DNA of 64,000 nucleotides, taken from IMG/VR virus record IMGVR_UViG_3300021478_000022, positions 1-64,000 of that record. One strand, written 5' to 3'. Source of the DNA: a virus. The translations under genes and the position numbers were made by a program. Under the pieces are notes generated by a model. The model did not search any database and was not told the DNA's origin. It was given only the letters and a program-made list of their open reading frames with translations. Each line of letters opens with the position of its first letter. Position 1 is the first letter of the stretch. This document shows positions 56,609 to 64,000 of the stretch, in pieces.

Positions 56609-57562
56609 TCATTTGAAGGTCGTCACGATTCCCGCCCACGATGCTTGGGTCAGTCCCGACAGGGAGGCACTTGGCGCCGTGGTGTTCGACAGGACGCGAT
56701 AACCCTCCGCCACCGCTATCGCTGTCCCGGTGATGGATTCGGTCACGTCTTCCCCACCGGGCGTGAACCCGCCGCCCCACGAGTACGCCCCAGAATACCC
56801 CATCAGGAGGAAGGATGCCTCCACATATTCGCTCGGAGTGGTCGTCGTGCCCGTGCCAGCGGTGGGAGTAGAGGTCATGCCGTTGCCGACGCCGTTCAGG
56901 TCCTTGACGCCAGTGATGCCTTTCACCTGAACCGCTTGGATCGTGATAGCCGCGGCGATGCCGCTGGCGGCGAATGCCTCTATATCCCCCGTCAGACCTC
57001 CCCCTATCGTCCAGCAGCCTATCAGCGATGTTTGCGATGGTGTGTTGACGGCGTTCTGCAAGGTCATCGGCAGACCGCCGTAGTAGAGCTGCAAGCCCTC
57101 GTTCTGTCCCACCAGCGTCGCTGTGACCAGCAGCATCGTCCCTGGCGCTGTGGTGATGCTCGGCAGCGTCAGTTGGGTCACAGCGACAGCCTGAGCCGTG
57201 CCAAGGTTGGTGCGAACGATGCCGGGGAGCGCCGCTGCGGAGGAAGTGCTGCTGGACGAGGAGCTGGCACTGCCGCCCAGCGGGCAGCAATTCGTGACGT
57301 AGAGGGGCAGCCCGGCGTAGTTGGTCACAAGGCGACCATCGTAGTAACCGGGTCCCAGCACGATGCCGTTGGGCTCCATGACGTACACAGGCACCCGGTC
57401 GCGCGGGGTCAGGCCGTTGAACTGCACAATGAAGGCCGGGTAGACGTTGGCCCCCAAGATGGCTGGAGCGTAGATGCGCAGGATCTCGTTCACCTGCGGG
57501 TAGATGGGCTGCTCTTGCCCCAAGAATGGCTGCGTCAGGTCGGTGGAGTCGGCGATCTGCAT
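56609..57562 (-). CDS. Virion-type protein with domain shared with the serine-rich gene
   Basis: The 317-residue protein has an N-terminal domain (LGQEQPIYPQVNEILRIYAP; YVMEPNGIVLGPGYYDGRLV) similar to the serine-rich protein. A short Ser run follows, then a long beta-rich part (about 120-317). The two genes probably arose by duplication of the attachment domain. The TAATG overlap links it to the gene upstream. A tail-fibre or spike role is inferred. Confidence 0.62.
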   Translation of the reverse strand: MQIADSTDLTQPFLGQEQPIYPQVNEILRIYAPAILGANVYPAFIVQFNGLTPRDRVPVYVMEPNGIVLGPGYYDGRLVTNYAGLPLYVTNCCPLGGSASSSSSSTSSAAALPGIVRTNLGTAQAVAVTQLTLPSITTAPGTMLLVTATLVGQNEGLQLYYGGLPMTLQNAVNTPSQTSLIGCWTIGGGLTGDIEAFAASGIAAAITIQAVQVKGITGVKDLNGVGNGMTSTPTAGTGTTTTPSEYVEASFLLMGYSGAYSWGGGFTPGGEDVTESITGTAIAVAEGYRVLSNTTAPSASLSGLTQASWAGIVTTFK

Positions 57563-58806
57563 TACACGAACCCTGTGAGCCCCTTGAGATTGATGGGGAA
57601 AAGAGCCTCATCGAATACGAATCCCCTGATTATCTGGGTCCGCCAACCAGCCCGCCGTTCGTCCTCAATGCCCAGCTTGTAGGTCTGGTAGTACCTGACC
57701 CCATCGACCTGACTTCCAGTCACGAACGGCAGCACCCCCGTGTACACTTGGCTCATGAACCCCGCCGTGGCGCGATAAATCCGGTTGTAGAAGTTCGACA
57801 CGTCCTGCGCCGCGATAGCCGCTGCCGTAGCCACATCCGCCGCCAGAGGCAGGCCGTTGACGTCGTACCGGACCGTGAAATACGACCACAGATACCCCGT
57901 CCCCGCTGCACTGGCGAACTGCGCCGGGGCCGGGACGTTGAGCGAGTAGAGCGGCGTCAGTTGCCACTGGAGCGAGTCACTCCGCACAGTTTCTTCGGTT
58001 CCGTACCATTGATTCCTGCGGTGGAAGTAGACCGTCACGGACGATGGGGCGCGTCCCGACCCCACGTCGATGTACTCCATGTCGTCTTCGAGGTCGCCGA
58101 AGAACTGCGTCTGCTTCGCCGTGAAGGCCCCATCCGGCGCGCCAGCAGCGACGATGGTGTAGGGGGCCGCTTTGGTCAGGTCCTCTGCGATGGTGAACCC
58201 GAGGTAGTCCATGATCTGGTTCAATGCTTCCCAGGCTGAAACCCCCGGAAAGATGAACCCTTCTGGGGTCCCGGTGACCGATTGGGGTAGGCCGGGGAAA
58301 GGCCCCAGGAACTGCACCATTTGCGCCCAGAGGTCAGCTATCATCGAAGCCCAGGTCCAGTTCACCCCTCCGTAGAACGTGCCCGGATAGGCCGGCGCCT
58401 GCACGTTGTACTGGCTCACCGTGGGGAACTGAAACCAGGGGTTGTAGAGCACCCCCTGCTGATCGGTGATCTGCACGAGGTAGAGCGCATCGGGGTCCGC
58501 CGCCTGCCCCCGGCTGACACAGCGCGACTGCACGATGGTCAGACCCGTGAAGATCAGCGGCGGGTTGTGCAAGTCGTCGAACTGGAGTTCGAGGTTCGTG
58601 AAGTAGGGGTTGATGGTGTTCAGGTCGGATCGCTTGAGAAGTATCCAGCCCACGGTGGGCCAGCGCCCGGAGGGGATGTAGAGGGAGTTGGCCTTGTCGA
58701 GGTCGGGTAGGGCATCGCGGTGGTAGTAGGACCGGGCTTCGCGCACGAGGCGCGGGTCCTGTAATTCCACCCCCTGCGTACCAGCGAACCCGAAAGTATT
58801 GGCCAC
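57562..58806 (-). CDS. Structural protein of unknown function
   Basis: The 414-residue protein has mixed composition with many aromatic residues (WTWASMIADLWAQMVQFLG). I see no known motif. The GTG at 58806, with GAGG upstream, starts about 8 bases after the FAD enzyme stop. Its place among virion-type genes suggests a tail or baseplate protein. Confidence 0.6.
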   Translation of the reverse strand: MANTFGFAGTQGVELQDPRLVREARSYYHRDALPDLDKANSLYIPSGRWPTVGWILLKRSDLNTINPYFTNLELQFDDLHNPPLIFTGLTIVQSRCVSRGQAADPDALYLVQITDQQGVLYNPWFQFPTVSQYNVQAPAYPGTFYGGVNWTWASMIADLWAQMVQFLGPFPGLPQSVTGTPEGFIFPGVSAWEALNQIMDYLGFTIAEDLTKAAPYTIVAAGAPDGAFTAKQTQFFGDLEDDMEYIDVGSGRAPSSVTVYFHRRNQWYGTEETVRSDSLQWQLTPLYSLNVPAPAQFASAAGTGYLWSYFTVRYDVNGLPLAADVATAAAIAAQDVSNFYNRIYRATAGFMSQVYTGVLPFVTGSQVDGVRYYQTYKLGIEDERRAGWRTQIIRGFVFDEALFPINLKGLTGFV

Positions 58807-58816
58807 ATGCCATTCC

Positions 58817-60748
58817 TCAGACTGTCGGCCCATCCGCCTCAAGCTGCGCCACCGCCGCCGTGACGGCACCGGACTTCACCTTGAAGTGTTCTACCAGAAG
58901 TTCGATGCCCGTGTTCGCCGACATGAGAGCGGCGTTCAAGGTCGAGTCAAAGAAGTAGTCCCCCACCAAAAAGATGCCGGGGTGCTCAACGGGTTCCGGG
59001 CTGTGTTCGCCCCGCAATTCCTCCGCTGGCCATGAACCCGGCTGCGCATTGATTGCCCCGACGTACCTATCAACCTGCGCCTCGACCAGTTGATCCTCCG
59101 CATCGTCGCGCATGAACGGTGGTAGGGATTCGAGGACGTGGTTCACGATGCACTCGTCGTCCTGATTCGCCGAGCACATGAGCAGCGCGTCCCCGCCCGC
59201 CAAGAGGAAGCTGAGGACGTGACCACCTTGCGCCGCACGCTGCCTCAGCACCTTCTCCTGCCTGTTGGCGCGCTCGTGGGCCTTGGCGTAGGAGGAGTCG
59301 TTTTCCGCCATGTCGCGGCGCTCGACGGCCTCGTGGTAGCAGATGTACTTCCAGTCCTCAAGGTCCAGCCGGTCGTCGATCCAGATGTGCATGGGCGGCA
59401 TGTAGTCCTCGCCGCGTGCGAGCAGTTCGAGGTCGTTGGCCCCTTCCACCATGTCCATGTCGTGCTCGATCTTCACCTTGTCGCCGTCCACGATCTGCAC
59501 GGTGATGCCTTCCAGTGCCCCGACCGTGTGCGGCAGGTTCTCCGGTTTCTCTCCGGGCATCATCGCCACGATCTCCTGCCACAGCTTCTCATCCACCTTC
59601 ACCTTCGTGGACTTCTGGTGCTTGGCCCAGCGCGTCGAGTCGTCGTAACAGCACAGGCCGTTCATCATGTCCATCATCCAGAACTCGCCCGGCAGCTTCA
59701 GCTTCTCCCACCACTTCGTCCGGAACAGCATCGACACCCGGAGGTAGTGCGCTGGGAGGTCGTAGTGGGCGCAGACCTCGTGAATCGCGTCCGCCAGTTT
59801 CCCTTCCCACTGGATGGTCCTGAGCCAGTGGTTCGGGAGAGCGACCACCACCGCGTCGAAGTCCTCGAAATGCTCCGCGATGTAGTCCTGACCCGACTCG
59901 CGAGTGAACACCCGGTAGTTCCCGTCGATCTTCGCTATCCGCGTGACCCGATGGCAGGTCTTGACCTCCGCGTCAATCTTCGCGGACAGCGCCTCCGGGA
60001 TGCGGCCGATGCCACCGACGACGTGGTAGAGCTGCATATAGTCGTCGTTGTCCATCAAGATGTTCTTGATCCCGTTCAGGCCGTTGCAGGTGTGACTCTC
60101 GGTGGCCAGGTCGGTATGCACCGCCGTCTCGATGAAGTCGCGGGCCACCTTGTCGTCCCCAACCTCCTCCATCAGGCACTCGCGGAAGGTCTTGGGCGCC
60201 CACGGATGCTCGTTGTCCGGCTGCCAGCGGTGGGCGTACTTTTCCAGGGGCATCAGTTCGACCATCTTCGCGTGGAACGCCTCGATCCGCTTCCGCGTGT
60301 CGTAGCCGTGTACCTTCTCCACCTCGTCCAGGTCCCTCAGCACCTCGCCCTTCAGGATCACCGCGCCACCGGCTATGTCTACCGTTTCCAGTCCCAAATC
60401 CTTCTCGATCAGGAGGCGCATGGGGTCCTTGCCACCGGGTCCCAGGTACTCGTACAGTTCCGCGACACCCGCCTCGAAGAGGGTGCCGTCCGAGAACTCG
60501 TCGGTCATGATCTTGCCGCCGACCTCCTCGTCCGCCTCGAAGATGGTCACGTTGGCGTCGGGCAGGCGCTGGTTGATGATGTAGGTCGCGAACAGCCCAC
60601 CCGGTCCCCCTCCGATGACGGCAACGCGGGGGCCGTCTTTCTGTTTGGGGGCGCGCTTCTTGCGCGGGGCGATGCGGGTCCAGCGGCCTGGGCCTGATGC
60701 GGTCCAGCCTGAGCCGGTGGGAGGTTCGGAGCCGTAGTGCTCATCCAA
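58817..60748 (-). CDS. FAD-dependent amine-oxidase-like oxidoreductase
   Basis: The 643-residue protein has a full FAD dinucleotide site, VAVIGGGPGGLFATYI (about residues 42-57) with Glu71 and VGGKI. The C-terminal FAD segment IFLVGDYFFDSTLNAALMSA lies near residue 600. It resembles amine oxidases, protoporphyrinogen oxidases and phytoene desaturases. The TTG start overlaps the gpF stop by 8 bases and has GGAG upstream. Such an enzyme is unusual inside a head/tail operon. It could modify a sugar, lipid or pigment, or be carried on the virion; the substrate is unknown. Confidence 0.85.
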   Translation of the reverse strand: MDEHYGSEPPTGSGWTASGPGRWTRIAPRKKRAPKQKDGPRVAVIGGGPGGLFATYIINQRLPDANVTIFEADEEVGGKIMTDEFSDGTLFEAGVAELYEYLGPGGKDPMRLLIEKDLGLETVDIAGGAVILKGEVLRDLDEVEKVHGYDTRKRIEAFHAKMVELMPLEKYAHRWQPDNEHPWAPKTFRECLMEEVGDDKVARDFIETAVHTDLATESHTCNGLNGIKNILMDNDDYMQLYHVVGGIGRIPEALSAKIDAEVKTCHRVTRIAKIDGNYRVFTRESGQDYIAEHFEDFDAVVVALPNHWLRTIQWEGKLADAIHEVCAHYDLPAHYLRVSMLFRTKWWEKLKLPGEFWMMDMMNGLCCYDDSTRWAKHQKSTKVKVDEKLWQEIVAMMPGEKPENLPHTVGALEGITVQIVDGDKVKIEHDMDMVEGANDLELLARGEDYMPPMHIWIDDRLDLEDWKYICYHEAVERRDMAENDSSYAKAHERANRQEKVLRQRAAQGGHVLSFLLAGGDALLMCSANQDDECIVNHVLESLPPFMRDDAEDQLVEAQVDRYVGAINAQPGSWPAEELRGEHSPEPVEHPGIFLVGDYFFDSTLNAALMSANTGIELLVEHFKVKSGAVTAAVAQLEADGPTV

Positions 60749-62972
60749 TGTCCACTCTCCACTTCCGCGCCGCGCGAGTCACCCGCTTGCGCCGTCCCCG
60801 TCTTCCCTTGGACTTGCCAGGCTTCTTCGTGTGCTTGCCCTCGACCGCAAAATCCCCCGGAGTTGCTGGGAGCCCACCACCCGACCCGGCCATGTCGATG
60901 GTCGCGGTGTCCTCGTGCAGTTCGGGACCAGTGGGAGCGGAAGGCAAAGTTGCCGCAAGACGGATAGACAAGGGCGCTGATTCCAAGGCCCTCTGGAAGC
61001 CCGGTGGCGGCTGGAAAGACGGCATAGGGACAAATGCCGGTGGGGACGGTTCCACGCCAGTCCTGAGCCATTCCTGCGCTTCTGTGATGCCCCTCTCGGC
61101 AGCTTGGCGGATGGTGATGGGTGTGTCGGCGCAGCGGTCGTTGTAATCCCACGGAACTCGGAACATCTGCCAGACTGGATCGCCAGCGCGGTAGATGTTG
61201 GTCCCCTGTATGCCTAGCTTTTCCAGCGCCAGATGGTTCTCGCGTACACGGTTGTCGTGGATGGCATCGCGTGCCCGATAGGGAAACCCACTGCGAACGA
61301 AGGGATGGGACAACACCGTCTCCTGCCCGTCCGAGAAGGCACGCTGGATGTTCGTCCGCGCCACGTTTTCCAGATGCCCTTCCGAGAGAAACGTCCCCGG
61401 CGCGACTTGCTCCAGCACCTTCTCGCGGAACGCCTCTACGTCCGCGCCCTCAGCGACGTTCTCCGCAAGCGCATCCCGGATCTTCGTCAGCGTCTCCTGT
61501 GCATCGACCCCGGCGACCGTGAACGCCTTCTGCCGCGCCGCATCGTCCAGCTTGTCAAAGACAGGCCGCGTCACCACGTTCTTCCGCGCCAGTTCCCGCG
61601 CCGCTTCCTCGATGATCGGGTAATGGACCCGCTCCCCTCCCGGTGGCGCTTGCGGAGTGAAGGGCCTTGTCGGCGGGATGCTCTCGCTGGAACCCAGCGA
61701 TTGCTGGACATAGTGCTGCTCCGCAGGTGGCAATTCGTAGATGGCCCGATCGCGCTCCCCTTGCGGCATGGCGCGGAGTCGGAACAGAAGGGATTGGGCT
61801 TCATCGGGAGGGAGGGTTGGAGGTGGCGGGGGCGCACTCCCCGCCTGTGGTAACGGTGGCAACCTCTCCGCCACCTCCGACGCTCCCGCCAGTAGTGCCG
61901 CCAGCTGGGTCGTCCCCAAGAGGTCGGCCAGTTGCAGACGGTACTTGTTCACGAACGTCACGACCTGATGCCCCATCTCGCTGGGGTCGGCTGATTGGAG
62001 CGCGTCCCTGAGTTCGCGCTTGGCCGTGGCGCTGAGCTGCTTGGCCACAGTCATGGTGCGGTTGAGGATGCCCTGCGCACGACGGTCGAAGATGTCGTGG
62101 GCGAAGTAGGCGGATAGGGACAACGGCGCTGCAAACAATCCTTTGTCCCTGTTCAGGATGGCGCGCGCCAGGGACGGTCTGTCTGTGGCTTTGTATTTCT
62201 CCTTGAGCTGAGTGAGATAGCCAGGATTTACACTGCCAAGCGCATTAGCCATCTTCTGGGCGACATCTTCATCCGGTTCGCCCTTGTGCATCTTGTATTT
62301 CACGAACTCGTGCAAATCCTCGAAGCGATCCGGCAATTGCCGCGATACGGCTGGCGCTGCTACCGCCTGTTGAATGATGGGCTGTGCTGCTACCGGAACT
62401 GTCGTCTGCGCAGCGATTGGAGTCGCCTTCGGTTGTGCAGGTGGCTGGGACGCTGATGCCGGTTCAGGTCTAGCTGACTCCAAGTCGATGGCTATCTTTG
62501 ACCCTGTACGAGCGCGAACGATTATCTTGTTGCCACTAATGTCAAGTATTGGCCCACGGAGCGGTGGCAATCTCGACCCGCCGCCCTCACCGTCATAATA
62601 GAGAATCTGCTGGCCGACTTTAGGAGGGTTGGCTGGTCCGAATTTAGGCAGCTTGAAGAAGTCATCGTCTGTCGGTGGAGACGGACGTGGTGCCGTTTGT
62701 TGTTGTGGTGTCGGCTGTTGAGGCGCCTGCTTCTGCCCACTCTGTCTCCATACCTTACCTCCTTGCGGTCCCACTCCGACCTGAACCCATCCCGGCCCCG
62801 GCGGCTGAGGACCGTGAAAGTTCCCCTGCGCATCGAGCGCCAGGGCAATGTCGTCCTGCATCGCCAGTTCGGCAACGGCCAGCGCCTCGTCAAGATCGCG
62901 CGTCTCCGGGTCTTCGATGGCGCGCAGAAGCAACTGGGCAAAGCGGGCGCCGCGTTCCTTGGTGATGCTCAC
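60741..62972 (-). CDS. Head morphogenesis protein, Mu gpF/SPP1 gp7-like
   Basis: The 743-residue protein has the family core near residues 530-640 (LENVARTNIQRAFSDGQETV, then DNRVRENHLALEKLG, GDPVW, WDYNDRC). It is much longer than usual. A Pro/Gln-rich N-terminal region and a C-terminal basic end (KPGKSKGRRGRRKR) flank the core. The protein joins the head interior near the portal. The GTG at 62972 overlaps the portal stop as GTGA and has GGAGG upstream. Confidence 0.85.
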   Translation of the reverse strand: MSITKERGARFAQLLLRAIEDPETRDLDEALAVAELAMQDDIALALDAQGNFHGPQPPGPGWVQVGVGPQGGKVWRQSGQKQAPQQPTPQQQTAPRPSPPTDDDFFKLPKFGPANPPKVGQQILYYDGEGGGSRLPPLRGPILDISGNKIIVRARTGSKIAIDLESARPEPASASQPPAQPKATPIAAQTTVPVAAQPIIQQAVAAPAVSRQLPDRFEDLHEFVKYKMHKGEPDEDVAQKMANALGSVNPGYLTQLKEKYKATDRPSLARAILNRDKGLFAAPLSLSAYFAHDIFDRRAQGILNRTMTVAKQLSATAKRELRDALQSADPSEMGHQVVTFVNKYRLQLADLLGTTQLAALLAGASEVAERLPPLPQAGSAPPPPPTLPPDEAQSLLFRLRAMPQGERDRAIYELPPAEQHYVQQSLGSSESIPPTRPFTPQAPPGGERVHYPIIEEAARELARKNVVTRPVFDKLDDAARQKAFTVAGVDAQETLTKIRDALAENVAEGADVEAFREKVLEQVAPGTFLSEGHLENVARTNIQRAFSDGQETVLSHPFVRSGFPYRARDAIHDNRVRENHLALEKLGIQGTNIYRAGDPVWQMFRVPWDYNDRCADTPITIRQAAERGITEAQEWLRTGVEPSPPAFVPMPSFQPPPGFQRALESAPLSIRLAATLPSAPTGPELHEDTATIDMAGSGGGLPATPGDFAVEGKHTKKPGKSKGRRGRRKRVTRAARKWRVDIG

Positions 62973-64000
62973 GCCGCCCTCCTGATGCGCCACGCAATCT
63001 CTTTGATCCGGTCAGGCAATGACCCCAGACTGAACCCTTGCGACTGCATCGGCAAGGGGCCAGTTGGCTGCGTGTCGGGAGCGGCGCCCGGCGCTATGGG
63101 CATCGGTTGCCCCGGTGCCTGATTCATGGCCTGCGCCGGGTCCTGACCCATCTGCGTCTGCCGCTTCGTCTGGAGCAGCGGCTTGACCTTGCACTCGAAC
63201 CGCACCTCCCCGTACCGCCACCGCACCAGCGGACGCAGGACTTGCTTCAGGAACAGCGTCAACATCGCATCCGCCAAGCGCTGCTGGAGCATCAGGAACC
63301 CTTCGAGCGGGATGGCGCGACCGCTATAGCCTGACCCCGATTCCGCCGCCTCGAACAACTCAGACGGCACCCCGATGCCCTCGCGGATTTGCTTGATGAG
63401 GTACTGGATGTACTCGATCAACCCAGCGACGTTCAGGGTGTTCTTGGGGATTTCGACCGACCACTTCTCCCCACCGCCCTGATCGGACGGGTAGGGCGTT
63501 GACGGCAGACCAATGCCGGCCCCAGCCTTGAACAACTCCGCCATCTGACGTGCCGAGTCGCGAGCGTACTTCCGTGGTCGCCCTTGCGAGTCCAGCGTGG
63601 TCGCCACCGACCCCAGTTGCCCCTGAATGTCCTCTTCCGGGTACTTCACCACCACCCCGGAGTAGGCGAACCGATAGATACCTCCGTCCACCACCGTTTC
63701 CGCTGCGTCCTTCCACGCCAGACGCCTCCACGGGCGCCAGGCGCCTAGTAGTTGGCTTTGCCCGTAGTAGAGGCTGTAGCGTGGATTGTGGGCGTACCAG
63801 ACACCCTTCGCGGGGATGTCCTCCGTCGCCATCCACAGGTCCCTCGTTCCACCGTGCTGCTGGTTGTCCGAGGCTGGGTTCTGGGGAGGTGGCGCTTCCC
63901 GTGGCGCCTCGTGGATTTGCCTGACCCTGACCCCAATCGGTTTGTTGCTTTGGGTGAGCAGGAACACGTCCCGTGGGGAGAACTGCACGAAGTCCTCCCA
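62969..64000 (-). CDS. Portal protein, partial
   Basis: The last 343 residues are visible; the start lies beyond the right edge. WYAHNPRYSLYYGQSQLLGA, WRRLAWKDAAE and the region IQYLIKQIREGIGVPSELFE match the pattern of phage portal proteins. The gpF-like gene follows directly with a GTGA overlap, as is usual. Portal rings form the DNA entry vertex and bind the terminase. The Gln/Pro-rich C-terminus may be exposed. Confidence 0.82.
   Translation of the reverse strand, partial: WEDFVQFSPRDVFLLTQSNKPIGVRVRQIHEAPREAPPPQNPASDNQQHGGTRDLWMATEDIPAKGVWYAHNPRYSLYYGQSQLLGAWRPWRRLAWKDAAETVVDGGIYRFAYSGVVVKYPEEDIQGQLGSVATTLDSQGRPRKYARDSARQMAELFKAGAGIGLPSTPYPSDQGGGEKWSVEIPKNTLNVAGLIEYIQYLIKQIREGIGVPSELFEAAESGSGYSGRAIPLEGFLMLQQRLADAMLTLFLKQVLRPLVRWRYGEVRFECKVKPLLQTKRQTQMGQDPAQAMNQAPGQPMPIAPGAAPDTQPTGPLPMQSQGFSLGSLPDRIKEIAWRIRRAA

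Noticed and set aside
59138-60697. A 519-codon plus-strand open frame
   Set aside because: It is antisense to the FAD enzyme. The frame is rich in Arg, Val, Leu and His, as expected from the complement of a high-GC gene, and has no ribosome site or domain.

Overview
The window is part of a tailed double-stranded DNA phage genome (or prophage-like contig) of high G+C content. All but two credible genes lie on the minus strand, so transcription runs from high to low coordinates. The head genes recognised are a portal, a Mu gpF-like head protein, a large terminase, a protease/scaffold, a lambda gpD-like decoration protein and a gpE-like capsid protein. Genes are packed with ATGA, GTGA or TGATG start/stop overlaps, good Shine-Dalgarno sites and frequent GTG or TTG starts. 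The host is unknown. LPS-type heptose chemistry, c-type cytochrome motifs behind signal peptides and a sedolisin protease suggest a Gram-negative-type, possibly planctomycete-like bacterium; this is inference only.

Layout in the direction of transcription: (1) 64.0-54.9 kb: portal (cut by the right edge), gpF-like protein, an unexpected FAD amine-oxidase-like enzyme, and four virion-type proteins, including two related ones and a serine-rich one. (2) 54.9-37.9 kb: a long sugar cassette with three family-9-like glycosyltransferases, two paralogous glycosyltransferases, a GT2-like enzyme, at least six SAM methyltransferases, a radical SAM protein, an inserted HNH endonuclease and many small genes. 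(3) 37.8-36.2 kb: small membrane proteins that look like a lysis cassette. (4) 36.1-29.5 kb: exported proteins, two with one CxxCH haem motif each, DUF6527-like and small proteins, and a sedolisin peptidase. (5) 29.4-28.7 kb: a little-coding control region with one plus-strand gene, a terminator and a strong leftward promoter. (6) 28.7-20.3 kb: DNA-metabolism genes (RecA/AAA ATPase, ParB-like protein, SF2 helicase, nucleases) and a bifunctional HldE-like heptose enzyme. (7) 20-13 kb: a control region with a plus-strand GIY-YIG/T5orf172 gene, an excisionase-like regulator, DUF932, a clamp-like protein, a cytosine methyltransferase and many small proteins. (8) 13.8-0 kb: ribbon-helix-helix gene with operator, large terminase, a second cytosine methyltransferase with a same-strand overlapping frame, small zinc proteins, a beta-rich virion protein, protease, decoration protein, HNH endonuclease and capsid.

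An HldE-like enzyme encoded with heptosyltransferase-like enzymes, sugar C- and O-methyltransferases and a radical SAM enzyme suggests that the phage builds or remodels a methylated glycan. The cytochrome-like exported proteins and the sedolisin suggest further remodelling of the cell envelope. No tRNA, CRISPR array, integrase, peptidoglycan hydrolase, DNA polymerase or tail-tube/tape-measure gene was recognised.
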